NCBI GenBank assembly: GCA_024195265.1
Contig: JAJLRJ010000010.1
Span: forward strand, 5,780,302 to 5,844,301
Direction: 5' to 3'
DNA: 64,000 nt
Origin: Dendrophyllia cribrosa
Lineage: Eukaryota > Cnidaria > Anthozoa > Scleractinia > Dendrophylliidae
Below, piece by piece: positions 48,286-61,200 of this stretch (position 1 is the first letter of the stretch; each line of letters begins with the position of its first letter). Position numbers and translations under genes: made by a program. Under the pieces are notes generated by a model. The model was not told the DNA's origin. It made no database searches and saw only the letters and a program-made list of their open reading frames with translations.

Positions 48286-48729
48286 CCATGGTAACGGAAT
48301 AAGGGGAACATTTGTTTTGCTATTGCTTTAGTGGGTTATAATAAACTGGTGAAGGTCAACAGTTTAATATCTTTTTTTAAAATTTATTTTTTGTGATCTA
48401 TGGACGTATAGCATGGAATATTTTTTTCTGAATAGAGCGAAGACATTTTCTGTTAAGGAAAAAACAGGTGGTAAATTAGAAAACAGGAAATTCAGTTTGA
48501 TTTCGTTAGTTTTTGTTTCACAAGACTTAGTGAGTTAGCAGTAGAACATTTTCTGATAAACCCAAATCAAGATCTCGAAGGTAAATTTATTGATGTTTGT
48601 TTTTGATAAAGGTTTAGAAATATAACTTTCAAGGGATTAATTTTTTTAGCCTTGCCAAAGAAAAGGCTGCTGCTACTTTGGCGTCTGCTGTGCGAAGCTG
48701 TTAAGAAAAGAAACAAACAAAAAAAAAAC

Positions 48730-48750
48730 AATAAAACGGTGTTGGGTAAA
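48730..48750 (+). terminator. Polyadenylation region of paralogue B
   Basis: AATAAA at 48730 followed by 'acggtgttgggtaaa', as behind the other copies. An earlier AATAAA at about 48341 is an alternative. Confidence 0.5.
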
Positions 48751-48936
48751 ACCTTTTTCTTAAAACCGAAGCATATGCTAGGTGTTTTTTATTTCATTCA
48801 TATTTTTTTTGGTTTCGCAATTTAGGGAATTCTAACAGTGGCCATGTTAGATTATAGCACCCTAAATGGCCCAATCTAAACATTTTGACCCTTAAAAAAA
48901 GGTATGACGCACATCCCTGTCATTTTTATGTGGACC

Positions 48937-48962
48937 CCCCCCCCCCCCCCCCCCCCCCCCCC
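48937..48962. repeat. Poly-C run
   Basis: About 26 consecutive C. It follows a piece related to the repeat at 22200-22300. The length may be uncertain in the assembly. Confidence 0.85.
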
Positions 48963-49156
48963 GGGCTTACAGTATAGTCTCTAGCAAAAGAAACACACGC
49001 AAAATCCAAATAAGAGATATGCTACAGGCTACAGGACAATCCTGATAACTCAACCTTCCTTTAAATCAAACTTTAATTTCAATAACTCGACCGTAAAGCT
49101 GTTTCCATTGGATTTTCTTCAGTCAATTACAGTGCAAGTCATGTAAGTTTTGTGCT

Positions 49157-49675
49157 ATGCTATGCTATGCTATGCTATGCTATGCTGTGCTGTGCTGTGC
49201 TATGCTATGATGTGCTATGCTATGCTATGATATGCTATGCTATGATGTGCTATGCTATGCTATGCTATGATGTGCTATGCTGTGCTATGCTATGCTGTGC
49301 TGTGCTGTGCTATGCTATGCTATGCTGTGCTGTGCTGTGCTATGCTATGCTGTGCTATGCTATGCTGTGCTGTGCTGTGCTATGCTATGCTGTGCTGTGC
49401 TATGCTATGCTATGCTGTGCTATGCTATGCTATGCTATGCTGTGCTATGCTATGCTGTGCTGTGCTATGCTATGCTATGCTGTGCTGTGCTATGCTATGC
49501 TATGCTGTGCTGTGCTATGCTATGCTATGCTATGCTATGCTGTGCTATGCTGTGCTATGCTATGCTATGCTGTGCTGTGCTGTGCTATGCTATGCTGTGC
49601 TATGCTATGCTATGTTATGCTATGCTGTGCTGTGCTGTGCTATGCTATGCTGTGCTATGCTATACTGCTATGCTG
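49157..49675. repeat. TATGC/TGTGC pentanucleotide array
   Basis: About 100 five-base units alternating between tatgc and tgtgc. All frames stay open because no stop can form in most phases. It lies between paralogue B and the broken copy D. Confidence 0.97.
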
Positions 49676-51177
49676 ATGCTGCTACGTTGTGTATCAAACC
49701 ATTCGGTTTACTTTTGAAAATTCGAAAGTATTAAACGTCACAATTAACGTTTTCCTCAATTTGACACTTTTTTATTTCCTTATTGTCACAAGGAAACATG
49801 CCGATTATCGGCGAAATGTATTTTTTCCACTAAAGACCGATTATCGAGAGCAAACTAAGTTTGGCGTGATGTGGGGTACTAAAAACTTTGAAGATGGGAT
49901 ACGGGGAAAAGTTATGTACCGGTCAAATCGAACATTCGAAATCCTTCCCCGGACAACCTCCGGGCATTTTGTAGCGAACTGACTGCAGAGCAAAGGGCTA
50001 CATAAACTCTTCGCGAAATGGCTGCTGACGTAATTGTCGCGATTTATCACTGAAAATGGGATGAAGAAGCTAATTTGTTTCCCAGGGGTAGGCGCATTCG
50101 ATCGCCTAACGTGAGACCTAGATGGGACATTTGCACAACATTTTTTCCCAGGGAAAGGGAATTTGAACAAACCAAATTTCAAAAGTTTAAATACTGGGGG
50201 TGTAGCCGTGGGGGGGATGTTGAAGATTTGATTCCACTGGTACATTGTCGGCGCGAGAAGCAGATATGCTACATTTCGAAGGTGGAAGAAACAACAAATC
50301 ACCCGACTCAAGTCATCAGCTGCACGGGATAGTGCGATAGAAAATAACATCAAGAAATGATAAGGAATTCTAGAATTTTTAGGGCGGGATATAATAAAAA
50401 AAATATCTGAGCTATAAATATTCTTTATTTCGTACACGCGATACACTGAAGTATTGAAATCTTTGTCAGAAAGTGGGATCACACGACGCAAGTCACCTCG
50501 CATCAGCAAACGTCCATTTCTCGCGCATGAATTAACTCGAAGTAAAATTTGGTGAGGGTAAAACACACCCTTGGTTTTACCACAATTTCACAAAGACATA
50601 TCCTTTGTGGTAGCATAAATCCACGTGTCTTATGTAGGTTATGTGCCTTCACAAACCACCCCTCTAGCATTTACTTGAATGTTTATCCTTTTATTGTCTT
50701 TAACAGATCTGTTACCAGAACAAATTTGGAACTAGAAATACGTGTCTCGCAGAACCTCGCGAAGCTCGGGGGAGGATGCACTGCAAAATTTTAGAGATGT
50801 GGGAGAGATGGAATTTCTGATTTGACTGGAGAGGTTGGGTTGCATGCCAGCAATGGCCCTGAAATTTAAAGTTGAGACATTCTCGTTCCCAGTCGCTTCG
50901 ATTTAAATTGTACTTAGTGCCCTGTCTTCTTAAATTATAATAAATGGGAACTGGTACTGGTCAGTTTTGGGTTTTTAGCTGTGGGTCACTGTAACTGCTA
51001 TGGGACTGGGTATCAAAAGATCCTAGGGACCTTCTTTCCACCCTCCCCCCCCCCCCCCCACACCTTTGTTCATTAATTTTTGAAATTTGAAAAGAAAATT
51101 GGTGTGAAAGTGGATGTATAGTATTGTTGTGGACATGGGTCGAGGACAATATGCAGTGGTGTTCTGTTTATTGTCAG

Positions 51178-52160
51178 GAATACAGGTAACTCCTGCTGTC
51201 TTGATTAAATTTCCTTTTTGAAGCTTGTGAGTGTTCCCAAAATTAACCTGTTCCCTTTACATACTGCTGTAGCTGTTGTTCTATGTACTGTGTATCAAAT
51301 AATTGCTAATCCAATTCACTATTCGCTTGAATGGTTGAGATTGCAGGAGTTAAAACTATATTTTGGATACAGGCCATGAGAATTACGAAATTGAATACAA
51401 AAGTTAAACATGAATATTCAAGATGAATCAACAGATTCTCTGCAAATATCATTCGCAATGTATAGAGACCAGGATGGAGAATTCGTAGGTTAAGACCAGG
51501 ACTTAGGTCTTCATGACAAGTTAACCCTTATAAAAATCTCAAAATCAAAATTGATTTGTAGATGTACATTCTCCTTACTGGTGTCAATACAGTTCACATA
51601 GTCATAACTACAGTGAATTTGTATTCAATTTCCACAGACAACTCATGTTAAAGGTGATCAGGTTCTCAATTTGCATAATCTATGTACTTGTTCGTACACT
51701 GATATTGTGAGGAGATTTGAGATACTGATCACCATTCCAATAATAAATGTGAAGCAGTAATGTTGATGTTCTATGTCATTTAATCTTATATCAAAGTTCC
51801 TTTGTGACCTTAGCGAGAATATCAATAATCATCAATTTACAGCATGTACTAAGACAAAACTTTTCAGTGTTTGAGTACTAATTTTTTATATTGAAAAAAT
51901 ACCCTCTTATGATCTGCCTGTCAGTTGTTTAGCTACTTAATTTTTTTTTTTGCAAAAGGTAGATTAAAGAATAACAGGTAACTCCTGCTGTCTTGATTAA
52001 ATTTCCTTTTTAATGGTTGAGATTGCAGGAGTTAATACTATATTTTGGATAAAGGTCATGAGAATTACGAATTTGATTACAAAAGTTAAACATGAATATA
52101 TTGTTTAGCTACTTAAAACCTTTTTTTTTTTTTTTTTTTGCAAAAGGTAGATTAAAGAAT
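51178..52160. repeat. Internal direct repeats of the insertion
   Basis: 'caggtaactcctgctgtctt' and the following bases at 51183 recur at 51977. 'gagattgcaggagttaa' at 51337 recurs at 52019, and in the second copy the two are fused without the intervening sequence. 'gcaaaaggtagattaaagaa' occurs at 51952 and 52139. This looks like a duplication followed by a deletion. Confidence 0.75.
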
Positions 52161-52193
52161 AAGCTTAATTTATGGAGGGTTGTATACTTAAGC

Positions 52194-54386
52194 TTAAGGG
52201 CCCATTATAGTATTCCGTTGCTAGGTAATGCGGTTGCTATGCAGAGCTAAATCAAGTACAATTTTACTTCCGGTAAAAGTGACAGGCAGCTTCGCGCGAG
52301 AGTCCGTACAAATTCAAAACTGTCCTAAACAATGCCAAATTTGAAGTTCGTCTCGTTTAACTCCTGAATTCTTGGTTAGTACTTAAACTTATTTGAAGCT
52401 GGATATTTTTTCTCTGGAAAGATTCGTCTTGGACGGTTTTCAAGCTGATTCAAAACGTAGAAATAACTGAAGGAGTAAGAACGCTCAACTGATCAGTTCA
52501 CAGATATCGGAATCTGCTGAAAGTTTATTCCTACTGCTTCAGTCTTCGTACCGTTTTTTCATTTCTTTTTGTCAATGTTGACCAGGTCAACTGGAATTCT
52601 GGACTGAGAAGTTAGAGGATATATCTGGAGCCAACATGTGAGTAAGATGTTAACATTTGCAGAAAAGTGCTCGAGTTTTTACAATTTCAACGCGAAGCGT
52701 AGCGCGTTTGTTTTTCTCGTTGCTACAGTTTTTACGTATTTCATGTTCAGGGCCGATTTTGTATAAACTTAGAAGCCGTCAAAGTTGTACAGATTTCAAC
52801 GAAGTGTGAATGAACAAAGTACAATGAGTTCAAATTTGTTTGATGGAAATTATTAATAAAAAAATTATTTTCCATTCGTTTAGTTTTATTTATACTCGTA
52901 CGTTTATCCGTCCGTGGAAGATTGTTTAACTTCGGGATTAACTGATAAATTGTCATTGTGTGTTGATGCGATGCAACTTCAGGCAAAAACTTCAGTGAAA
53001 AAATAAAAAAAAACTTCAAATTAAAAAAGTAAGACAGTGCGTTGTACCTATTGAAAAAAGATGTTTACGTTTTAGATTTATATTTTCATTGAATGAAAAC
53101 AAATTAAACCATCGATTTAGATGGATTCGACGCTGGTGTTGCATAAGGTTTCTTGTTATTCAAAACACGGACTTCAACCTTGGACTTTTGTCTTTTGACT
53201 TCGCCTATTCTGCCTTCCACTTTAATGATAATCGAGTACTTCTTAACTGTTTGATTTCTTTCGAGCTATTCCGCCAAAAATGGCCACTTAACTGAGATAA
53301 CCGTTTGCACATAAAACAAATTAAACGGCGCATAATTTTGGGCAAACAAAACAAAATAACATTGCATCTTTTCCGTTTCGATCTGTATATAACTTAAAAA
53401 CATTGCATGTGATAAAATCAGAAGCACAAAACTAATAAGCTTCAGATAAAACAAATAGGACTTCTCTAATGGCTTTGTTGCTATTTTAGAGGAGGGAAAA
53501 AATTGTCGATGGAGGATATCTAGTAATTAAATTGACCTCTATATTTTTTGCTCCTAAGATTGTCGACTGTTGTTTGAAAAGAAAGAGAAAGAAAAGTTTC
53601 TTTCTTTTTTATGTAAGTGCCATACTGCTCTTCAAATTCAAGGGAAACCGTCTCACAGATGCGTGAGTTCCCAAACCAATGCTTTGGACGTTTTGGATTT
53701 GAAGGCATCTTCCTGCTCACCCATGCCTGCTAAAGTGATCGAAGGCTCGTTTCTCCTTGTCTGCAAAGAAAGGCAACTTTTTCGAGTGAAGGTTGAAACG
53801 TACTTCACAAACGATAACCATACTCAACAAATCCTAACAAAATGAAGGTCTTACTTCAAGAGTTCGGCAGTTTCCAATTTATAGCACAGGAAGCCCAGGC
53901 TGACAACAGGCCACCTACTTCCGGTGAAGACAAAGGCGAACCTAACTCGGCGCAAATAGAGGCTAATTTATTTTTAACAAATTCAATCGAAAGATAAAAG
54001 ATTTTTCGTGAAACGTAAGCATGCTTTTTGCGAAAAAACAAAAAATTAAGACGCAAAAACGTGGTTTTGAGAACACATTTTTCCTCATATTATTTTTACT
54101 TTTCATCCTTAAAGAAAACGCATGCTTACGTTTTTTTTAAATGGTGTATAAAATCCAATAATGCAAAAAAAATTTGATAAAACTGTAAGTTTCTGAAGTT
54201 ACGCTCATTTTTTTGTTTTGGATCACGTGACATTGGGCGTGGCCTGATGACGTCACAACCCGAACCACAGGTGTACTTAAAGGTTGCTGTTCAAATTTGG
54301 TCACATATAAGCAAAAATTTGCCGAGCTAGAGCAAACTGATTTTTCCCTAGCAACGGCCTGAAAAGATAGTATAATGGGCCCTTAA
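52194..54386. mobile_element. TTAA-flanked 2.2-kb non-autonomous transposon
   Basis: TTAA plus GGGCCCATTATA at the left and TATAATGGGCCC plus TTAA at the right. The inner 'gttgctagg' and 'ccctagcaacgg' are also inverted. It shares 'cacgtgac.ttgggcgtgg' and 'gatgacgtca' near its right end with the 10971-11616 element. TTAA targets fit piggyBac or Kolobok superfamilies. The interior holds only short frames. It is nested in the 50732-54992 insertion. Confidence 0.8.
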
Positions 54387-55665
54387 GCTTACTTGCCTTT
54401 AAATGTATATCTTGTTTCAATTGAAGAGCATTAAAGAGCGGATTAAAGTGCGGTGGTTTGAGCTAGATTTCTTAATCGTTCTTCTTTTTTGAGCCTTTCC
54501 TGTAATAAGTGTTTGTTTTACCCTACCGTATAAAAGATATTCGTCACGAGTATTTAGCTGATCGTGAAATTCTTGCCGCCTCTCGTTGCGTCTATAAACA
54601 GAATCATTTTGTCCAACACTTCCAGTCGGTGTCGGCTCTTCTGATCGGTTTCTTTCAAAATTCTAATGGAGGCATTTGGTCAAGGCGTTTGAACCAACTC
54701 GAACAGTGTGCCTAGGCTGTTCGAAGTCTTTGTAATCGATGCTGTCGTACTTGTTTTTTCGCCATGGGCCGCCCATGAATAAACATGAGAGCGCGCCATT
54801 GTCAGCGGTCGCGATTTTTGTTGCCAAGCAACTGCCGGACATCTTCAGTATATATATATATATATATATATAAATATATTTTTCGCTCGATTTGGCGCGG
54901 CTCAGCTCCCGAGACCCGAGCACCCGAGCGGCCTTCGGCCGCCAAATTTATTAACCTCGCTACGCTCGGGCCTTCGGCCCTCGCTTCGCGAGGAATAATG
55001 CCTTTAGGCAGACATGGAGGTTCATATCCTTACGCCTCTTACAACACCGTAGGCAACACCGCCACTAACGACTACTGCATGGCTGTGGGGGTCATGACTA
55101 AACGATCCACTGCGCATGGCTGGTCGCAGAATGCCAATGGTTACGACAGTCCAAGGAGCGATTCTGATTGGCCGAACAGATCATACAATCACCAGTCTCC
55201 CCATCTGACAGTCTGGCTTAAGTAACCATGGTAACGGAATAAGGGGAACATTTGTTTTGCTATTGCTTCAGTGGGTTATAATAAACTGGTGAAGGTCAAC
55301 AGTATAATGTCTTTATTTAAATTGATTTTTTGTGATCTTTGGACGTATAGCATGGAATATTTTTTCTGAATACAGCAAATGAAGACATTTTTTGATAAGG
55401 AAAAAACAGGTGGTAAATTAGAAAACAAGAAATTCTGTTTGATTTCGTTAGTTTTTGTTTCACAAGACTTAGGGACTTAGCAGTAGAACATTTTCTGATA
55501 GACCCAAATCAAGATCTCGAAGGTAAATGTTACTGATTTTTGTTTTTGATAAAGAAAAGAGGTTTACAAATATAACTATTTTTTTATACTTGCCATAGAA
55601 AAGGCTGTTGCTACTTTAGTGTCTGCTGTGCGAAGCCGTTAAAAAAAGAAACAAAAAAAAAAAAC

Positions 55666-55685
55666 AATAAAACGGTGTTGGGTAA
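55666..55685 (+). terminator. Polyadenylation region of paralogue D
   Basis: AATAAA followed by 'acggtgttgggtaaa', conserved with the other copies. Confidence 0.5.
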
Positions 55686-56334
55686 AACTTGAGTTGAGTC
55701 CTTTTTGTTAAAAACAAGAAGCATATGCTTCGTGTTTTTTTTTTCATTCATTTCACTACCGTGAAGAAGATTTGGACATGTGATACTAATTACTATAGAA
55801 CTTGATGAACTTTTGCTTTGAAATTTCTCCAAGAATTTTTAATGGCTTTGAGAAGCTGTATCAAACACTTGAAGGAGTGTTTCATCTGGTATCCAAACAC
55901 CTCGAAGTGGATTTAAAAAAACTCGGCTGCGCCTCGTTTTTTAAGCTACTTCTTGGTGTTTGGATATCCTGATGAAATACTTTCCCTCGTGTTTTTTCTT
56001 TTGTAATTTATTAACTTTTATTAGTTTTTCACACTTAAGTAATAAGTACACAACTACGAATTACAATGTTACAACAAATTACACTAGTAAATTACAGCTC
56101 AAAAACTACCAGTTACAAAAAGACAATATTACATATGCACTATCATAAATCATTCAATACATACTCTACAACACTAAAAAACGGTGAATGTAGACATCAG
56201 TAAAACAAAGAGGATAGAGGGACACACATGCGGGACACCCCAACTATGAGCTAACAAATGGCACAAGCTTCTCCCATTTCTTGAAGTGTTTAGTTCATTT
56301 GTTCCGCCTACTTGCCTATAAGGTCTTTTGACAC

Positions 56335-57005
56335 TTAAATAAAGTTTCTATCTATCTATCTATCTATCTTGCTATTGTTTTCTCCACTTGATATACAGTC
56401 TTAATCTTGGCTTTAAAAACTCTTATAGAAGGATGCACATTATTCAACTTACACTTATAGATAAACAATTTAGCTGTCAATATCAGATGGTTTAAAATAA
56501 TGAAATCATCATCCGTGTTGAAGACTCCAAACAAAATATCCGTTATTGTAAATGGTTGTAGTATAACTTCACATTTACCAAGCCAAGAGCAAAAAGCTTC
56601 CCAAAAAGTCTCCGTCACATCACAATAAAACAATAAATGTTCAATGGATTCCATTTCTCGTTTGCAAAAGGTACATAAAGGCGAGTCAATCATTTTTAAC
56701 CTAAACAACTTTTCATTCGTAAACACTATATTATTCAATAATTTATACTGGAATTCGCGTATTTTAGTTTCAATTGTCACTGTAAAAGGTAAAGAGTATA
56801 TTTCTTTCCAGTCGGCTTGAAAGTGGGGAAATTTCTCCTGAAACTTCTTTTGGGCAGTTGGAGGAACTTGTTTTTTACTTTTAAAAAAATTGTAAAGTAA
56901 TTTGGATGTGTTTGATATATTACTTAAACAACGCTCGAAGAAAACATGTTTAGTTTTATCGATTTTATAAACAACACTAACATTCAATTTTTCAGAAATA
57001 TCCAA
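56335..57005 (-). mobile_element. 3' fragment of a LINE with RT zinc-binding domain
   Basis: The minus-strand frame (57005-56364, 213 codons) resembles the zf-RVT region of L1-like non-LTR elements: KIREFQYKLLNNIVFTNEKL, CTFCKREMESIEHLLFYC and FWEAFCSWL. It ends in a tail region with (TATC)n at 56350-56370. The element is truncated at its 5' side at the junction with the family upstream block ('gggttgttcaaatcgtg'). Shorter remnants of the same junction are at 37060-37150 and 62455-62530. Confidence 0.78.
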
Positions 57006-57024
57006 CGGTTTTAAAAAAATTCGG

Positions 57025-58260
57025 GTTGTTCAAATCGTGTCTAAAGGTCACATGAATGTTTCCGATAATTCACCCGAAGATTTCCGAGAAAGACCCGAAG
57101 AAGTTTCGACTAAAACGTATCAATAATCGTGCAAAAACGAAGAGTAAAACAAGCTCGAAGGCGAAAATCCTCTGTCACGCGGAAATTCGAATCGATCCTG
57201 AAGAATAAAAAGCTGGTAAAGAGAAGTTTAAGAACTAAAGCATCGCAGTTAACCTGAAAAATACAATTGCAAAAAATGCGAAGAGACTGACGGGTCCAAA
57301 CCAGGTTATATGCGAGATCTAGGATGCGGTTCTCAATTGAGACGGGATACGGAATGAGTGGAACCGGGATATTGCACACTTGAAAGGCGAAATGCTGGGA
57401 AGTATTGTAATATTTGTCGGGAAGCGGGATCAGAAAATGTTAGTCGGCTCGCCTCTATTAAAAGCACAGGCGCTCACACAAACATAGTATGTGAACGTTT
57501 GTAACATGTTAAATTTAAAGGAAAGTCTCTCGTTATACGTGCAGATAAAAGGTTAGCGCAAAAATCCTCAAATCGCCATTTTCAGCCGTAAGAACGATAA
57601 AACACATCATTTAGGTAAGTTATGTTTATTTTGAATTTTAATTTAATGTCAATGTCTTGCCCCACACTTTTTTCCGGATTCTCAAACATTTCTTTTAAAG
57701 TTTACAAATACAAAAGGTCAAACATTTTGTCTGGGTGCCCTGTGGTCTATTTCGGTAAAATTATAAAAGAAAGCGGGCCGATAAACAATATTTAATGTGC
57801 ACTAAGATGTACGAGTCAGTCAATTTACATACGGTACGTCCATATCTGTTGACATAATCACGGTCATGATATTTGCTATCAATACACCGGTTTATAAAAT
57901 GCAATGGACTATTGCTTGATGCTACTTGACTATTACAAGCTGAGTTGACAAAAAGAAGGACTGAGAGTTAATTATGTGGCTTTTAGCGCGTATCACAATA
58001 AACTATTTTGTCCTGCAGCAAAATACGCAAAAGGATCTATGGAAATTGTAATTACAAAATGCGTGACTTCCAGTGACCGTACACACAACAAATCTGACAG
58101 TTTTTTTGTGACGTTTTTTAAGTTAGCCAGCCTACATTTCACGAAAAATAACTTGTAAGTTTGGCTTCCATCTATGAGTCACACAGTGAAAACTTTTAGC
58201 CATTCATTGTACAACCTACTAAGGATCAACAATAGTTTTAATCGCTTGTTACTGCCCCGA
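57025..58260 (+). promoter_or_regulatory. Upstream region of paralogue C
   Basis: Aligned by eye with 43590-44887. It holds the conserved TGAGTCA at 58175-58181, 86 bp before the preferred ATG, and the block 'cacgaaaaataacttgtaag'. No gene seen. Confidence 0.5.
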
Positions 58261-61200
58261 ATGGCTTTTCAACTAAGCGAAATCGCTGTTTTCACCGCCT
58301 TGTTGTGTTTGTTAAGCAGTGGAATAATCCTTGGTAAAAATGCTGAAACGTCCCAACCCGCAAAGCCCACGAAACATGGCGAAGTGTACCGCGCTAAAAG
58401 CGAGATCGACTCGCTGATTTACAAGTTGTCTCTGGATTTAAACACCTTCACCGAAAAGAAAACCATGGCCGCTGTTATGCAGAAAGACGCCGAGAAATTG
58501 GCTCGAATCGCCGAAGAAGAAATCGCCTTGTTGAGACCTGTTCAGCATCTTTTGGAAAAGCTTGCGAAGGGGAACACATCGAGTGAATATCAGCGCTGTA
58601 TGGCCCGACCAGGAGGTAAAATACCGGTGCGAATTGAAGCGACTGGATCCTCTCTGCCAAACCACTACACTATAAGTGCACCAGGTATGAACATTTTCTT
58701 GTGTTTTATATCATTTGAGGAAAACTGTTTGCTTTTGAGAGACATTCTGGACGCTATGAACAAGGAAAGCTCTGATCAAAACAAAAAAAATTCAGGGAAC
58801 AAACTCTGGAATGAATTAAAGAACAATTTTTCGGCCTGCAACTTCGAAAACAATGTAACTTTTGGAAAAAGATAGGCTTTCGCGAAAAAAGGAAACATAC
58901 AAGACAGTGTGAATTAAAGTTTCAGAAAACACAGAGCCCAAAAACATAGTTGAACTTTCTTAGTAGCTAATTTTTAATTTCCTCTGAAATCATTAAAACG
59001 CGGTCTTCCTTTGCAAGAAGTCTTAATTTCTACCGCGCTCATTTTTGCAAAGTTTTTCATCGCTTTTTTTGCACTCTGTTACTTCTAGAGTGAAATCCGG
59101 CTTGGTTCATGTTATTGTTTCTCATAGTTTTTCAGTCGCTCTATGAAATCCTAAAGTGTAAACATTCCAGGTAGAACGTTAATTGGTGATGCTGTTTGTA
59201 ACATTTCGGTTTTCTTTACTTTCAGACAAAGGCGCAAAGAAATTAAGAGCCTCCAGTGAACTCCTATTTTTGTTCCACAGCAAGTTCAAAAGATTGAGGC
59301 GACGTATTTTCAACTAACAGTTATCAATATTTACTCAATATTTTGAATCACTTTCGGAAATAAAATTCTGTTATCTGTTTTTTATCGCGGAGACAGGTTT
59401 CATCGCTTTTACAATTATCCAAACAATTTGCGCCTGAACACTTCCTCACTGATGATAAAATTTATATTTCAATCAGACATGACTTGTCACACTGATTGAC
59501 ATGAATATTTTCTTTCCTCAGTTAATCACCGAGAACTGATAGACCGTGGATTGACACGTGACAATGGCGAAGATTTGCAAGTGCATTACCATGACAACGG
59601 ACAGCATCCATTTCAAATCGACCGCGTCATCAGTGGCCTGGGAACAAAGTCCGCCACTGTCCAGTTTAGACTGCAGGCTCCAATCTCAGCCAACACTGTT
59701 GATGACGTGTCTTACTTCTTAGTCCTTGGTACTTCGGTCAGCGGCAGTGCCATGGATAATCTTAATAAGGTGTTCGCCTTCCATGACGATTTCTCGAGCT
59801 CAGCTCTGAAGAAAGAATGGGTAAAGAATTGGGGAAAATGGAGCGTGCAAAACGGACGATTACTGGGAAGCACGATGCAGACTAAAGGTCTTAATAAAGG
59901 TAACATGGAGGTTGGATTGTATCTGCAGTCAGGATTTCAATGGAAAGACGTTGAAGTAGAGCTTGACTTGATGGAGACTGGGACAAAAAAAAGCTCGCCT
60001 GGGCCATTTCTTCGTCTTAGCGATGCGAATCCCAGCAAAACCACAGGATGGTGGTTTCAATACTTCCCAGGTCATGCCGATACATGTTACATGAGACCCG
60101 TGGCCAATAACAAAGAGGGCAGTTACATTAGTGGAAAGTTACCCACGGTCTTTAAATTGAACGCGTGGTTTAACTTCAAGTGTCGAGTGCTTGGCGACAG
60201 ATTTTCGCACTGGGCGAACGGTAAACTTGTACACGACAATGTACAAGTGAGCAAGCAATGGATGATACCAGCAGGAACTTTAGGACTGGGCTGTATGGAA
60301 CCTTCCTACAACTGCAAAACACTGTATGACAATATTAAAGTGACACTCCTTGTTGCCACCCCTCCTAACATCACCCTGGGAACTCTTCAACCATTCTTTT
60401 CCAGCCAAAGTGCTCTGCTGGGAGAAAATAAGCTTCCCGCAGACTCATGCAAACAGATCCACGATGCAAGTCTCGTGAATAACAAACCGCGCGCCAAGAA
60501 TGGCGTTTACTGGATCAAGACAGACCTCCAAGGAAGCTCGTCTGTGCAGACATACTGCGACATGAAAAACGGTGGCTGGACTCTTGTGGGCAAAATCAGC
60601 GGAAAAGTGGGCAAAATTTACAAGACATGGCTGGTATCTAACTACAACACTGCAGCGCTGAAGAGTCCAAAGATCACAAAACAGAAAGAGTTTGCCTGCA
60701 TTGACGCCCGCAGTTTGGCAGTAGATGAAGCGTCCACGGTTCTGTTGTCCAGCGGTGAGAGGATGGATGGCTTGGGAAGTAAGTGGGTGATGTGGAGGTT
60801 GCCTGGTGACAGAGAAAAAGACTCGTTTTGGCGCCATTCTGTTGGACCATCAGCTGTGAAGGCGGCTGTACAGACATCCATCATGGTGTACGCTTGGAAT
60901 GGAAACAAAAAGGTAGGAGGAGGTAGACCATGTTTGTTGGACAAGTGAAAATACTGCAAACACGTGTTAATGGTATGTACAGTAAATCTTTCTCAAAATG
61001 TAATAATTTAGCGTTTAATAAGAATTTTCTTGATTTTTCTATTTTTTGATAGATCTGTTACCAGAACAAATTTGGAATAATGCCTTCAGGTGGACATGGA
61101 GGTTCATATCCTTGCGCCTCTTACAACACTGCAGGCAACACACGGGGTAACGACTACTGTATGGCTGTGGGGGTCTTGGCCAAAGGATCCACTGCGCATG

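Larger units (their letters stand above)
50732..54992. mobile_element. 4.26-kb insertion in paralogue D exon 3
   Basis: It starts (C)TAGAAATACGTGTCTCGC and ends CTCGCTTCGCGAGG, matching the ends of the 26386-26820 element. The host exon is continuous without it ('ttggaa' joined to 'taatgcc'), with at most a two- to four-base target duplication. The cargo includes poly-C (51041-51060), direct repeats at 51.2-52.1 kb, the TTAA element at 52194-54386, and a 3' segment with TA repeats shared with the short copy. No transposase or reverse transcriptase frame is seen, so it is probably non-autonomous. Class unknown. Confidence 0.7.
50400..55225 (+). pseudogene. Paralogue D: broken copy, last exon split by insertion
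   Basis: 50440-50500 resembles the far-upstream block of the family, and 50502-50706 is the intron 2 of A and B ('gcaaacgtccatttctcgcg', 'ttgtctttaacag'). Exon 1, intron 1 and exon 2 are missing. Exon 3 starts at 50707 and keeps the codons for ICYQNKFG before a 4.26-kb insertion. It resumes near 54993 with GIMPLGRHGG and runs to a normal stop at 55225. The resumed part has no stop codons. The 3' flank matches paralogue B, and AATAAA is at 55666. It cannot make the normal protein. Confidence 0.85.

Noticed and set aside
49152..49734. Long Met/Leu/Cys/Tyr/Ala ORFs in all plus frames
   Set aside because: They are readings of the TATGC/TGTGC array, in which stops are almost impossible.
49841..50566. 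241-codon minus-strand ORF
   Set aside because: It runs through the family's upstream block and intron 2 remnant of copy D; composition is random and no homologous frame is kept in A, B or C.
54785..54992. N-terminal extension of the copy D last exon ORF
   Set aside because: This part is the end of the inserted element, including a TA repeat read as Tyr-Ile.
58174..58260. Upstream ATG for paralogue C
   Set aside because: It overlaps the conserved TGAGTCA block, is absent in A and B, and would bury the signal peptide.
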